From Beijerinckiaceae bacterium (GTDB taxonomy: Bacteria; Pseudomonadota; Alphaproteobacteria; Rhizobiales; Beijerinckiaceae), in contig CANGOK010000011.1 of the NCBI GenBank assembly GCA_947455285.1, positions 1 through 23,954 on the forward strand: a DNA stretch of 23,954 bases. The letters run 5' to 3'. Positions 1-6,933 of the stretch are shown piece by piece. How positions within the stretch are numbered: position 1 is the first letter of the stretch; each line of letters starts with the position of its first letter. Both the position numbers and the translations under genes were made by a program. Below the pieces are notes generated by a model. The model saw only the letters and a list, made by a program, of their open reading frames with translations, did not search any database and had not been told where the DNA came from.

Positions 1-567
1 CTGCGTGCGTGCCGCAGCTGTGCTGGCCTGCGCCGCAGCTAGGGCTTGGTCCTTTTGTGCCAGCTCTTGCTTGAGGCGTGCAGTTTCCTGCTCAGCACTT
101 TGGGCTGCTTGGCGTAGCTCGTCTGGTTTGGTTGAATTAAAAGCGATATTACAGGTACGGCTTTTATTGCCGCGAGCATCAAAATAGGGGCCTATTAATG
201 AAACAGCATAAGGCGAATTCAATTCACCTTTTAACAAATAACGCCACTTTTCTCCGTTACTATTCGACCCATTGATTTCAATTTTGAGTTCATTGTTCGT
301 AAAGCTTCCTGTCCATATGTTTGTTGTGGTTGTATTTTCTTGAGTGTTCTGGAAGGTCTTTTGAATTCTTCCTTTTTCTACGGGTATTTTTGCTTGGTAT
401 GTAAAGGGCGGACGTCGATAAATGGATTCTGTACAACTTACTTTTGCAAGCCACTCACCATCATATGGGCTCTCGATAGATGCTTGGCCATAAGCAGCTA
501 CATCGCCAAGCATCGACGCTGCGACCAAGCCAAGAGCGATGTAAACCATCTTGTATCTTGGCTCCAT
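1..567 (-). CDS. Exported protein with coiled-coil tail, unknown function, cut by left edge
   Basis: I read an uninterrupted frame from an ATG at 567 leftward to base 1 (189 codons, no stop), so the gene is partial. The start follows an AAGGGAA ribosome site at good spacing; a second in-frame ATG lies at 549. Residues 1-29 look like a signal peptide: MEPRYK, a hydrophobic core (ALGLVAASML), then small residues ending YGQA. The middle (about 30-145) is polar and rich in Thr, Asn and Ser, with two Cys (contexts VSCTES and SRTCNI) that could pair in the periplasm. From about residue 147 the chain becomes a Gln/Ala/Glu-rich helix with heptad character (ELRQAAQSAEQETARLKQEL), probably a coiled coil. 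It starts 18 bases after the recombinase stop, so the two may be co-transcribed. I do not recognise the family. Codon use is much richer in AT than in the rest of the window. Confidence 0.72.
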   Translation of the reverse strand, partial: MEPRYKMVYIALGLVAASMLGDVAAYGQASIESPYDGEWLAKVSCTESIYRRPPFTYQAKIPVEKGRIQKTFQNTQENTTTTNIWTGSFTNNELKIEINGSNSNGEKWRYLLKGELNSPYAVSLIGPYFDARGNKSRTCNIAFNSTKPDELRQAAQSAEQETARLKQELAQKDQALAAAQASTAAARTQ

Positions 568-585
568 CTGATGTTCCCTTTGCAG

Positions 586-1155
586 TCAAACCAACTCAAC
601 GGCCTCGCGGAGCACGTGCTCGTTCAGGTCGATATAACGTTGCGTTGTCGAGATGTTACGATGTCCTGCCAGTGCTGCCAAGACCCTGACATTGACGCCC
701 TTGTGCGCCAGCCCAGTTATGAAAGTGCGGCGTCCGCTGTGGCTAGTCAGCTTGTCCAAGCCCGCAGCGTCGTAAAGCTGCAGAAAACGCTGGCACAGCC
801 CGTTTGCTGAAAAACGCTTGCCAGTTTTGCTGGCTATCAGCGCACGCTTTGGGTCCAGCTGCTTGCTAAGAGTCTTTACGTACCGCTCCAGTTCAGCCTG
901 CAGCTGGCTGTTGACCAGTACGGTCCGCGCTTGGTCGCCTTTGGTCTGGTCAGCTCGCAGCTGGATTTCAGCGCGGATCGCGCCGCCAGCGCCCTGCACA
1001 TCGCCAATGTCCAGTGCAGCAATCTCGCCCACACGCATGCCAGCAAGCCAGCTCAGCTGCAGCATGCAGCGATTGCGTGCTGCATAGCTGGTGCGCTGCA
1101 AGTGCTGCAGCATGCGCTGCTTTTCGCGTTCATTAAGTACGGGTGCCTGTTTCAT
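586..1155 (-). CDS. Short tyrosine recombinase/integrase
   Basis: The gene encodes a 189-residue site-specific recombinase of the phage-integrase family, which cuts and rejoins DNA through a covalent phosphotyrosine. All expected catalytic residues are visible: R41 (GMRVGEI), K72 (QTKGDQ), H139 and R142 (HSGRRT), H165 (AGHRNI) and nucleophile Y174 (TTQRYI). The protein starts almost directly with the catalytic domain. The N-terminal SAM-like core-binding domain found in usual 300-400-residue integrases is absent. I chose the ATG at 1155 because TTAGGAG lies 8 bases upstream; an in-frame ATG at 1200 has no comparable site. The gene for an exported protein begins 18 bases after its stop. Such minimal recombinases may act with a partner or on short sites; this is inference. 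The surrounding DNA is AT-rich compared with the chromosome to the right. Confidence 0.88.
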   Translation of the reverse strand: MKQAPVLNEREKQRMLQHLQRTSYAARNRCMLQLSWLAGMRVGEIAALDIGDVQGAGGAIRAEIQLRADQTKGDQARTVLVNSQLQAELERYVKTLSKQLDPKRALIASKTGKRFSANGLCQRFLQLYDAAGLDKLTSHSGRRTFITGLAHKGVNVRVLAALAGHRNISTTQRYIDLNEHVLREAVELV

Positions 1156-1558
1156 CGCTACAGCTCCTAACATCATGTTTTCACTGCATTTAGTATGCAT
1201 TCTGATGCTGGGGAGGACGACCTCTAAGATTGGGCTTTTTAGGCACTTTATTTCAATGACTTAGCGGCCTGGCTCATCTTTGTTATATTTTATGAGGTTG
1301 GTTGTCGTGCAGCTTAGCAATAAGGGGAGGGCTTTCGCACAGCGTGCAACCAGCGCCTTGCTATCCCACTGATTCTGCTGTTTTGATAAAAGGGAACTAC
1401 TCAAGTTGCGTAGAAACTGTACTTACACAAAACTTACACCCTAAAAAATGTGTGGAATTAAGCCATTGTATTTGTTGATAAAATATTCTACGTAGCTATT
1501 GAGTGGGAGTGACGGTCGCAGCGCTGACGGCCGGATAGTTTCATCACAGGAGACCGCC
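1156..1558. other. AT-rich intergenic region, probable boundary of a foreign segment
   Basis: No convincing gene is present in these 403 bases. The DNA is AT-rich up to about 1490 (for example around 1440-1495) and turns GC-rich from about 1500, just before the first typical alphaproteobacterial gene. The stretch should hold the recombinase promoter on the minus strand and the VOC-gene promoter on the plus strand, but I cannot point to clear -35/-10 pairs. A short tandem repeat at 1421-1439 is listed separately. No tRNA end or clear attachment core was found. Confidence 0.5.
1421..1439. repeat. Two 8-base direct repeats at 11-base spacing
   Basis: ACTTACAC occurs at 1421-1428 and again at 1432-1439, start to start 11 bases, about one helical turn, so both copies would face the same side of the helix. 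GTGT at 1450-1453 is inverted relative to the ACAC at 1436-1439. Such phased repeats can be binding sites for a recombinase or repressor, but chance is not excluded in AT-rich DNA. Confidence 0.35.
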
Positions 1559-1930
1559 ATGATCGCCTACACCACCGTTGGAACCAATGACCTTCCCAAG
1601 GCTATCGATTTCTACAGGGGCCTTCTCGAAGACGTGCTGGGCGGCAAGGTCTTCTTTCAGGGCGAGACCGGCATCGGCTGGGGCGTCGCGCCTGACAAGC
1701 CCATGTTTGCGGTGCTGAAGCCGTTCGACAAGAACCCCGCTACCGTCGGCAATGGATCGATGGTGTCGTTGGCCTGCGCCGATCCCGAGCAGGTTCAAAC
1801 TCTCCATGCAAAGGCGTTGGAGCTTGGCGGCAAGGATGAAGGTGCGCCGGGGCCGCGTGGCGGCGGATTTTACGCCGCCTATTTCCGCGATCTCGATGGG
1901 AACAAGATCGCGGGTTTTTGCCGCGCCTAA
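1559..1930 (+). CDS. VOC family (glyoxalase/bleomycin-resistance fold) protein
   Basis: This 123-residue single-domain protein belongs to the vicinal oxygen chelate superfamily. Recognisable features are the start IAYTTVGTNDLPKAIDFYRG, typical of the first beta-alpha unit, and the end YFRDLDGNKIAGF, the usual 'D-P/L-D-G-N' strand. The common metal-binding His near the N-terminus is replaced (IAYTTV), and the C-terminal Glu ligand is not obvious. It may therefore bind a ligand rather than catalyse a metal-dependent reaction. The ATG at 1559 follows ACAGGAG with 6-7 bases of spacing, which fixes the start; the frame stays open further upstream but without a ribosome site. It converges with the SRPBCC gene, 21 bases away. 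This is the first gene at the window's typical GC level. Substrate unknown. Confidence 0.85.
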   Translation: MIAYTTVGTNDLPKAIDFYRGLLEDVLGGKVFFQGETGIGWGVAPDKPMFAVLKPFDKNPATVGNGSMVSLACADPEQVQTLHAKALELGGKDEGAPGPRGGGFYAAYFRDLDGNKIAGFCRA

Positions 1931-1969
1931 GAGGCGCATAAGTCTGGCGCGCTATAAGCTGCGCGCCAG
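1923..1969. terminator. Paired hairpins between convergent genes
   Basis: Two perfect inverted repeats sit at the tail-to-tail junction: GCGCC/GGCGC (1923-1927 with 1933-1937), whose loop holds the VOC stop codon, and CTGGCGCGC/GCGCGCCAG (1944-1952 with 1961-1969, 8-base loop), which overlaps the last codons and stop of the SRPBCC gene. Neither is followed by a clear T run, so intrinsic termination is only possible. They could also act as 3'-end stabilisers. Confidence 0.4.
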
Positions 1970-2425
1970 CTCCTCCAGCTGATCGGCGGCTGCGTTCCAG
2001 CCTGCCTTGAAGCCCCTGTTCAGATGGTCCTCCATGTCCTGCGCGTTCCAGTGATGGGCGCGGGCGATGTAGTGTGTGAAATTTTCCCCGGTCTCGCTGA
2101 GCAGGACTTCGCCCACCATGAAAGGCTTCCCGGCGGGCAGCCAACCGGATTGAAATGCGTCTGTGAAGACAAGGCGGCGATTTTCTTCGATTGCAAGATA
2201 GACGCCGGGATTTGAAAATGTTTCGCCGTTCGGCCCTTGCATAGTGAAGTCGGCTTGGCCGCCAACCCGGAGATCCATGTCAGCCTTGACGACTTTCCAG
2301 GGCCTCGGACAGAACCATTGCATTAGCAGATCCGGAACCGTCCAGCACTTCCAGATTGACGTCGCCGGCGCTTTCAGAACGCGGTCGATCTCCAGCGTGA
2401 ATGGACTTGTTGTAAGACTAGTCAT
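1952..2425 (-). CDS. SRPBCC/AHSA1-type (START-like) domain protein
   Basis: A 157-residue protein of the Bet v 1-like SRPBCC superfamily, AHSA1 subgroup, whose fold makes a deep hydrophobic ligand cavity. The sequence shows the usual elements in order: IDRVLKAPATSIWKCWT near the start, LLMQWFCPRPW, a glycine turn before the beta-sheet (LRVGGQADFTM), VYLAIEENRRLVFTDAF, and the C-terminal helix (DHLNRGFKAGWNAAADQLEEL). Its length is normal for the family. The ATG at 2425 is preceded by GGAGAG, 5 bases away. It lies downstream of the SGNH hydrolase gene on the same strand, separated by 93 bases holding a strong hairpin, so it is probably a separate transcript. Ligand and role cannot be told from sequence; paired VOC and AHSA1 genes often occur in stress or toxin-handling loci. 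Confidence 0.88.
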   Translation of the reverse strand: MTSLTTSPFTLEIDRVLKAPATSIWKCWTVPDLLMQWFCPRPWKVVKADMDLRVGGQADFTMQGPNGETFSNPGVYLAIEENRRLVFTDAFQSGWLPAGKPFMVGEVLLSETGENFTHYIARAHHWNAQDMEDHLNRGFKAGWNAAADQLEELARSL

Positions 2426-2477
2426 TTTTCTCTCCGCATGAACGCATCGTGGCTCAATTCAATGCGAAGTCAAATTT

Positions 2478-2507
2478 GGCGTAAGGCTTGGCGGTAAGCC
2501 TTGCGCC
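2478..2507 (-). terminator. Hairpin downstream of the SGNH hydrolase gene
   Basis: GGCGTAAGGCTT (2478-2489) pairs with AAGCCTTGCGCC (2496-2507) over 12 positions with one G-U type pair and a 6-base loop. It begins 11 bases after the stop of the leftward hydrolase gene, the right place to end the catabolic operon. The leftward transcript continues with CAAATTTG rather than a strong U run, so termination strength is uncertain. Confidence 0.5.
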
Positions 2508-2518
2508 GCATTCTTGCC

Positions 2519-3319
2519 TTAACGGCCGTAAAACTTCTTCACAGTCTCTTCAGCGACAGTCTGCACAAAGAGCTTTGTATCCGGATCGAGCGCACCGAAA
2601 TAGTCATAACTATTGCCGACCGGGGAGCGGCCGTAGACGCTGGCGTAGAAGACGCTTGCTGACAGATATTGTCCTGCGAGTGTCGGATGGTTGTTGTCGT
2701 AGCCGACTTGGAGCTTGATGTCGGGGCGACGGCGATAGGCTTCCCGGAAGGCAGGGGCGAGCGGGATGATCATCGCGCCCACTTCGTTGCCTACGGCTAG
2801 CATCATCTCGCCAGTCTTCTTGCCAAGATCGCTGGCGCCTTGTGGACTTGTCGGCGCGAAGTCGGGGAGCCAGAGAAGCGCGGTTCGCGCACCCCTGCTT
2901 TTGATGACGCCGTCGAACTCAATCACCTTCTGGCGATAGCGCGCCCGGCCATCATCCGTGGCGGCATCCTGCGAATTGCCTGCGAGCACGACGAGCTCAT
3001 AGGGCTCCTTCGGTCCGAGATTTCCCGGCGTCGTAAGGAATTCGATGGGATAGTGGCTGAGGTTGGCGCCGGTGATGTGAACTGATTTGTAGCCGTCCTT
3101 CAGATTGAGCGGGTTCTTGTCCGCTGAATCCATGCGGTGCACATGGGTCTGCAATCCACCACTATAATAAACGAGGCTATTGCCGATGAAGAGGACGCGC
3201 TTGGGCGTCGATCCCGGCATGGTCTTCACTGCGGGCGCTGGCGTTTCCTGCGCAAGAGAAACCACGGGCGACAGGAGTGGGCTCGTCGCCAACAGCAGAG
3301 CAATGATGCGTGATTTCAT
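2519..3319 (-). CDS. Exported SGNH/GDSL-type hydrolase
   Basis: A 266-residue protein with a signal peptide (MKSR, hydrophobic residues 5-21, likely cut after SLA at 23), so it should act in the periplasm or outside the cell. It resembles SGNH hydrolases (esterases, lipases, carbohydrate deacetylases). Block I has GNS with probable nucleophile S48 (FIGNSLVYY), an oxyanion Gly lies in HITGANL, block III has N115 (LAGNSQD), and block V has D208-N-N-H211 (GYDNNHPT). The ATG at 3319 is chosen because GAGGAG sits 8 bases before it. It is the last gene of the leftward cluster, 45 bases after the ABC ATPase. Its place suggests it releases or trims the imported compound outside the membrane, for example by ester cleavage; this is inference. 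The spacing of the blocks fits the family, but the first block differs from the classic GDSL. Confidence 0.8.
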   Translation of the reverse strand: MKSRIIALLLATSPLLSPVVSLAQETPAPAVKTMPGSTPKRVLFIGNSLVYYSGGLQTHVHRMDSADKNPLNLKDGYKSVHITGANLSHYPIEFLTTPGNLGPKEPYELVVLAGNSQDAATDDGRARYRQKVIEFDGVIKSRGARTALLWLPDFAPTSPQGASDLGKKTGEMMLAVGNEVGAMIIPLAPAFREAYRRRPDIKLQVGYDNNHPTLAGQYLSASVFYASVYGRSPVGNSYDYFGALDPDTKLFVQTVAEETVKKFYGR

Positions 3320-3364
3320 TTGCACGTCTCCTCTCAAATTCAGTTTTGTATGGGTTGAGCCTGA

Positions 3365-4144
3365 TCAACCATGTTCAAGCAGGACGGATTCGCGCACATC
3401 ATGCTCGATCAGTTTCCAGATATGATCGACAAGAGCGACGAATTTCGGATCGCGCTTTGTCGCCATTGTGCGGGGACGGGGCAGATCGATCGTGACTTCT
3501 TCTAGAATTCTGCCAGGGCGTCGCGCGAACACCAGAACACGGTCAGATAGAAACACCGCTTCGTCGATCTGATGGGTCACGAAAAGGACGGTCTTGCGGC
3601 CTTCTTCCCAAATGCGCTGCAACTCGCCTTGCATGATTTCCCGAGTCTGTGCGTCGAGCGCCGAGAAGGGCTCGTCCATCAAAAGCAGTTCTGGATCAAT
3701 AGCGAGCGCGCGAGCGAGATTGACGCGCTGGCGCATGCCGCCGGACAATTGCCTTGGGAAATAGTTTTCAAAGCCCGCTAGGCCGACAAGGTCGAGCAAT
3801 TTGCGAGTGCGCGCCATATCTTCAGGTGACATGCGCCCCGCAAGCTCAAGACCAACAATAGTGTTGTCGAAAATATTGCGCCAGGGCAGCAGGCTGTCCG
3901 ATTGAAAGACGAAGCCACGGTCGCGGCCGGGGCCTGAAATAGCGCGCCCATCGACTTCGATGGCGCCGCCGTCGGCGGTGTCAAGGCCCGAGATGATGCG
4001 AAGGAAAGTAGTCTTGCCGCATCCGCTGGGGCCGACAAGAGATACGAATTCGCCTTCGCTGATGGATGCCGACACTTCGTGCAGAACCTCAAGGTCGCCG
4101 AAGCGCTTCGTGAGCGCGCGGGCTTCAAGCTTGTTCGTGCTCAT
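3365..4144 (-). CDS. ABC transporter ATPase, nitrate/sulfonate/taurine (SsuB/TauB) type
   Basis: A 259-residue cytoplasmic ATPase that drives the import system of the neighbouring permease. Motifs are complete: Walker A GPSGCGKT (38-45), Q-loop Q81 (VFQSDSLLPW), signature LSGGM (133-137), Walker B LLLMDEP with catalytic E158, D-loop SALD, and switch H191 (FVTHQIDEA). The sequence after the Q-loop (LLPWRN) and the C-terminal PRPR stretch are typical of the NitT/TauT family, whose members carry sulfonates, taurine, nitrate, aromatic acids or pyrimidine precursors. The ATG at 4144 follows AAGGA by 8 bases and lies 4 bases after the permease stop, so an upstream in-frame ATG was not used. Context with an extradiol dioxygenase favours an aromatic compound as cargo, but the ATPase itself does not tell. 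Confidence 0.95.
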   Translation of the reverse strand: MSTNKLEARALTKRFGDLEVLHEVSASISEGEFVSLVGPSGCGKTTFLRIISGLDTADGGAIEVDGRAISGPGRDRGFVFQSDSLLPWRNIFDNTIVGLELAGRMSPEDMARTRKLLDLVGLAGFENYFPRQLSGGMRQRVNLARALAIDPELLLMDEPFSALDAQTREIMQGELQRIWEEGRKTVLFVTHQIDEAVFLSDRVLVFARRPGRILEEVTIDLPRPRTMATKRDPKFVALVDHIWKLIEHDVRESVLLEHG

Positions 4145-4148
4145 TCGA

Positions 4149-4973
4149 TCAGTCCTTGGTCCAGGGCACGAGGCGTGTTTCAAGATTTGAGAAGGCCGAG
4201 TTCATGAGGATGCCGCTTGCCGCAAGTATGGCGACCGCCGCGAAGAGTTCAGGCATGTTGAAACTATCGGCGGATGCTCCGATAAGGCGGCCGAGACCCA
4301 GCCGTGAACCAAAAAGTTCCGCCACTACGACGCCGATAAGTCCGCGGCCGATGCCGAGTTTAAGACCAGCGAGGATGAAAGGGGTCGCAGAAGGGAGCGA
4401 TACTTTCAGAAAAAGTTGTCGCTGCGTCGCGCCGAAGCAGCGCATCATTTCAAGATAGCGCTCGCTGGTGCTTCGAATGCCCGCCTCCGTGTTGATCGTC
4501 ACCGCGAAGACCACGAGCAACACGACGACCAAAACTTTTGACCAGATGCCGATGCCAAGCCACAGGATGAACAGCGGTCCGAGGGCGACGGTCGGCGTTG
4601 CATAGAGGCCGGAAATCCATGGTTGCAGCCAGCTCTTCCAGAAGGGGCTGGTAGCGATGAGAAGACCCGTGGAAATTCCGATCACTGCGGCGATAGCGTA
4701 GCCAAGAATGAATTCGAACGCGCTGGTTTTCACATGCGCCCAGAGCTCGCCGCTGAGTGATAGCGAAACGAGCGCTTCGACCACTTGCGTCGGCGAGGCG
4801 AGAAAGAGCGAATTGGCGATGATGAAATCGCTAAGGAACTGCCAAGCGATCAGTCCGGAGACGACCGAGATGATGGCGACCTGATAGCCCTCAAGCTCAA
4901 CGCGCCCTGAGCGGGTCTTACTCGAAGATATGAAGGGCAGCGGGACGAGGGCTTTCTTCTCGTTTGACATCAT
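4149..4973 (-). CDS. ABC transporter permease, NitT/TauT type
   Basis: A 274-residue inner-membrane permease of the binding-protein-dependent family. Six hydrophobic segments are visible at roughly 31-49, 85-106, 125-140, 146-163, 206-221 and 243-261, after a soluble N-terminus of about 30 residues. The cytoplasmic coupling loop EMMRCFGATQRQ followed by LFLKVSLP (175-194) matches the EAA motif that docks on the ATPase. Length is normal for SsuC/TauC-like proteins. The ATG at 4973 overlaps the stop of the binding-protein gene as ATGA, which indicates translational coupling; a second ATG follows directly. There is only one permease gene, so the transporter would be a homodimer in the membrane with two ATPase subunits, as usual for this family. 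Confidence 0.95.
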   Translation of the reverse strand: MMSNEKKALVPLPFISSSKTRSGRVELEGYQVAIISVVSGLIAWQFLSDFIIANSLFLASPTQVVEALVSLSLSGELWAHVKTSAFEFILGYAIAAVIGISTGLLIATSPFWKSWLQPWISGLYATPTVALGPLFILWLGIGIWSKVLVVVLLVVFAVTINTEAGIRSTSERYLEMMRCFGATQRQLFLKVSLPSATPFILAGLKLGIGRGLIGVVVAELFGSRLGLGRLIGASADSFNMPELFAAVAILAASGILMNSAFSNLETRLVPWTKD

Positions 4974-5902
4974 TTCGTCCCGAAGGGTGCGCGCAGCAAA
5001 TCCATCGCCGCTGCGTGATAGGAAAGGTCGAGATACCGCTGGGGATCCAGATTGGTGGATGCGCCGCTTTGCATGCTCGCGCGGAGCGCCAGTGTGTTGC
5101 GAGCGGCTTCTTCATCAATCACGGCGTTCGGCTCAAGGCCGAAGCCGGGTTCCCGCAGAAGCCGCATCGTTTCCTGCGCTACGCCATGTTCAGTCCCGAG
5201 CTGCTCGATCAGCACTTTCATGCAATCGTCATGGCGTGCAGGATCAAGCACGACATGCAGTCCTTCGAGATAGGCAGCTATATAACGCACGAGTAGATCG
5301 CGATTGGCCTCAGCCCAGTGGCGCATCACGAAAGCCGAGCCGGCCTGATAGGGGCCTACGAATGTCGTCGTGTCGCCAAGACTGCGAAAGCCTAGACGGC
5401 GCGCATCCAGCGAATAGGGCAGGTTGAGGATCGCCGCGGAATTTCTTTTGTCGGCCTGCATCGCCGCTATCCGAAGTTCACCGCGCCCGACTGGCGCCAC
5501 TTCATAATCCTGATTTCGCACCAGTCCCCGGTCGGCGAGAATTTTGTAGGCTTGTAGCGCGAAGGCTGTGTCTGGCGCATCGACGATCAAACGCTTGCCG
5601 CGAATGCCTTCGATCTCCGTGATTTCGGGCTGAACGAAAAGCTCGTTCATTCCGCTGTCGCCGCCCAGCACCACAACGACGTCTTCGCCATCAACATCCT
5701 TCATCGATACAGCGTTGTCGAAAGCGACGTGGACGAGTTGGAAATCGTCACGCGCAAGCCCCGTGCGTTGCTCTTTCGAATTTTCCGTCGACACCAGCCG
5801 CAGATCGATCTCGCGCGCAGTGAAGAAGCCATCGAGAAGCGCCATTCGGATTGGAAGCGACTTGGCGGTCGGGCTGCAGTTGACTGTAAGGATGTCGATC
5901 AC
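4970..5902 (-). CDS. NMT1/SsuA-like substrate-binding protein lacking an export signal
   Basis: A 310-residue protein with the periplasmic-binding-protein fold of the NMT1/THI5/SsuA group. It shows an opening strand (IDILTVNCSP), a domain-1 helix (RMALLDGFF), DDFQLVHVAFDNAV, then IRGKRLIVDAPDTAFAL with the usual 'G-K-x-I/V' strand, and a C-terminal helical part. The start is a GTG at 5902, fixed by AAGGA 7 bases upstream; a stop codon lies 16 codons further up, so no signal peptide or lipobox can be added. Normal partners of SsuC-like permeases are exported, so this protein is either a cytosolic binding protein or a PBP-fold enzyme such as the THI5 or 4,5-dihydroxyphthalate-decarboxylase relatives. 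It lies 22 bases after the dioxygenase gene and overlaps the permease by 4 bases. Family is sure; role is not. Confidence 0.85.
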   Translation of the reverse strand: MIDILTVNCSPTAKSLPIRMALLDGFFTAREIDLRLVSTENSKEQRTGLARDDFQLVHVAFDNAVSMKDVDGEDVVVVLGGDSGMNELFVQPEITEIEGIRGKRLIVDAPDTAFALQAYKILADRGLVRNQDYEVAPVGRGELRIAAMQADKRNSAAILNLPYSLDARRLGFRSLGDTTTFVGPYQAGSAFVMRHWAEANRDLLVRYIAAYLEGLHVVLDPARHDDCMKVLIEQLGTEHGVAQETMRLLREPGFGLEPNAVIDEEAARNTLALRASMQSGASTNLDPQRYLDLSYHAAAMDLLRAPFGTK

Positions 5903-5924
5903 GTGATGATCCTTCGCGCTATGA

Positions 5925-6845
5925 TCAGAAGGGTTCCGGCGAAAATCTTACGCTGTGTTCCGCCTTCACCATATCCGGGCTCGGAGGGGATGTCGCGCCC
6001 CATTGATCCATGCGGCCGGGCAGGGGTTTCCAGTCATCAGGCGCGCCGACGCGATAGGTCGAGTCGATCTGCTGCACCTCGGTCGTATATTCGAGGGGGA
6101 TATTTTCCGGACCGACGAAATAAGAGAAAATGTTGTTTCCGGGTCCATGACGGCCGATGCCCCAGGCGACGTTCGTGCCATATTCGCGCAAGCGTCCAAT
6201 GCCGCGCATCAAGGCGTCAAAGGTCGGAACTTCGAAGGCGATATGGTGCAGAGCTGTATGATTGCCTGGCACCAGCGCTATGCTGTGATGATCAGAGTTG
6301 CAGTTCAGGAAGGTGATGCGACGGGACCGATCGACAAGGCGCAACCCTAGCGTCTGGGTATAGAACGCTTCCACTGTCGCCGAATCCGAAGAGTTCATGA
6401 CAACATGGGAGATCTTGCGGGGACGGTCTATGGCGTCCTGCGTATCAGCATGTCGAAGGTCGTCCGCGACGATGCGCAGCAATCGACCTTCGGGATCGCG
6501 GACGGTCAGTCCATATCCGCCAGCGTATTCGTCGATCGCCTTTGGAGCGGAGAGATCGGTCGCGCCGGCTTTTGCAAGACGGGCGTGGAGCGCATCCACT
6601 GCGGCCCTGTCGGACGCAAGCAGGTCCACGCGCAGGATCTCGGTTTGCGGCCGTTGTTGCAGCGCAACAATATAGGCGTCCGGGCCCGTGCCGCGAAGAT
6701 GCACGGCGTCTGACGTATTTGCCTCCGTCAAGCCCCAACCTTGCGTGAAGAACTCAACTGTGCTTACGAGGTTCGTGACGCCGAAATGCACGCTTCTCAC
6801 CCCGCAAATGAGGGAAGAGCTAAACGGCGCGCCAGCAGTAGTCAT
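5925..6845 (-). CDS. Type I extradiol ring-cleavage dioxygenase (two-domain VOC)
   Basis: A 306-residue cytoplasmic protein with two VOC modules, as in catechol 2,3-dioxygenase and 2,3-dihydroxybiphenyl 1,2-dioxygenase, which open catechol-type rings next to the two hydroxyls using Fe(II) or Mn(II). The C-terminal module keeps the metal ligands: H147 (KISHVVMN), H201 (ALHHIAFEV) and E252 (IPLEYTTE). By alignment with XylE, the acid/base set is also present: H186 or H187 (SDHHSIAL), H233 (GIGRHGPG) and Y242 (FSYFVGPE). A nearly full active site argues for a real enzyme rather than a ligand-binding relative. Start ATG 6845 has GGAG 8 bases upstream; the longer open frame has no such site. It is the first gene of the leftward operon and is divergent from the LysR-type regulator. 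The exact catechol substrate cannot be inferred. Confidence 0.9.
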   Translation of the reverse strand: MTTAGAPFSSSLICGVRSVHFGVTNLVSTVEFFTQGWGLTEANTSDAVHLRGTGPDAYIVALQQRPQTEILRVDLLASDRAAVDALHARLAKAGATDLSAPKAIDEYAGGYGLTVRDPEGRLLRIVADDLRHADTQDAIDRPRKISHVVMNSSDSATVEAFYTQTLGLRLVDRSRRITFLNCNSDHHSIALVPGNHTALHHIAFEVPTFDALMRGIGRLREYGTNVAWGIGRHGPGNNIFSYFVGPENIPLEYTTEVQQIDSTYRVGAPDDWKPLPGRMDQWGATSPPSPDMVKAEHSVRFSPEPF

Positions 6846-6884
6846 CGGTTGATCTCCACCCTTGTAGACGATGAATGGCGGGTT

Positions 6885-6933
6885 AGTTACAATTGTCGAG
6901 ACTATTGGCCGTAAGGCTAGGGCGAACGCCAAT
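6885..6933. promoter_or_regulatory. Candidate operator in the divergent promoter gap
   Basis: The 146 bases between the dioxygenase start and the LysR-type gene start must hold both promoters. Within it I see the perfect palindrome ACAATTGT (6889-6896) and the inverted repeat ATTGGC (6904-6909) with GCCAAT (6928-6933), 18 bases apart. LysR-type proteins bind dyads of the T-N11-A kind in such gaps. The assignment is inference; no promoter boxes are clear. Confidence 0.35.

Noticed and set aside
340..810. Rightward open frame of 156 codons opposite the recombinase and exported-protein genes
   Set aside because: It has no ribosome site, its translation is not protein-like, and the opposite strand has complete catalytic motifs.
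1156..1558. Integron with attC or attI site by the recombinase
   Set aside because: The recombinase is much shorter than integron integrases, and no attC-like site with the usual core was seen.
1559..2425. Toxin-antitoxin or defence pair formed by the VOC and SRPBCC genes
   Set aside because: They are convergent, not co-directional, and both belong to ordinary ligand-binding families.
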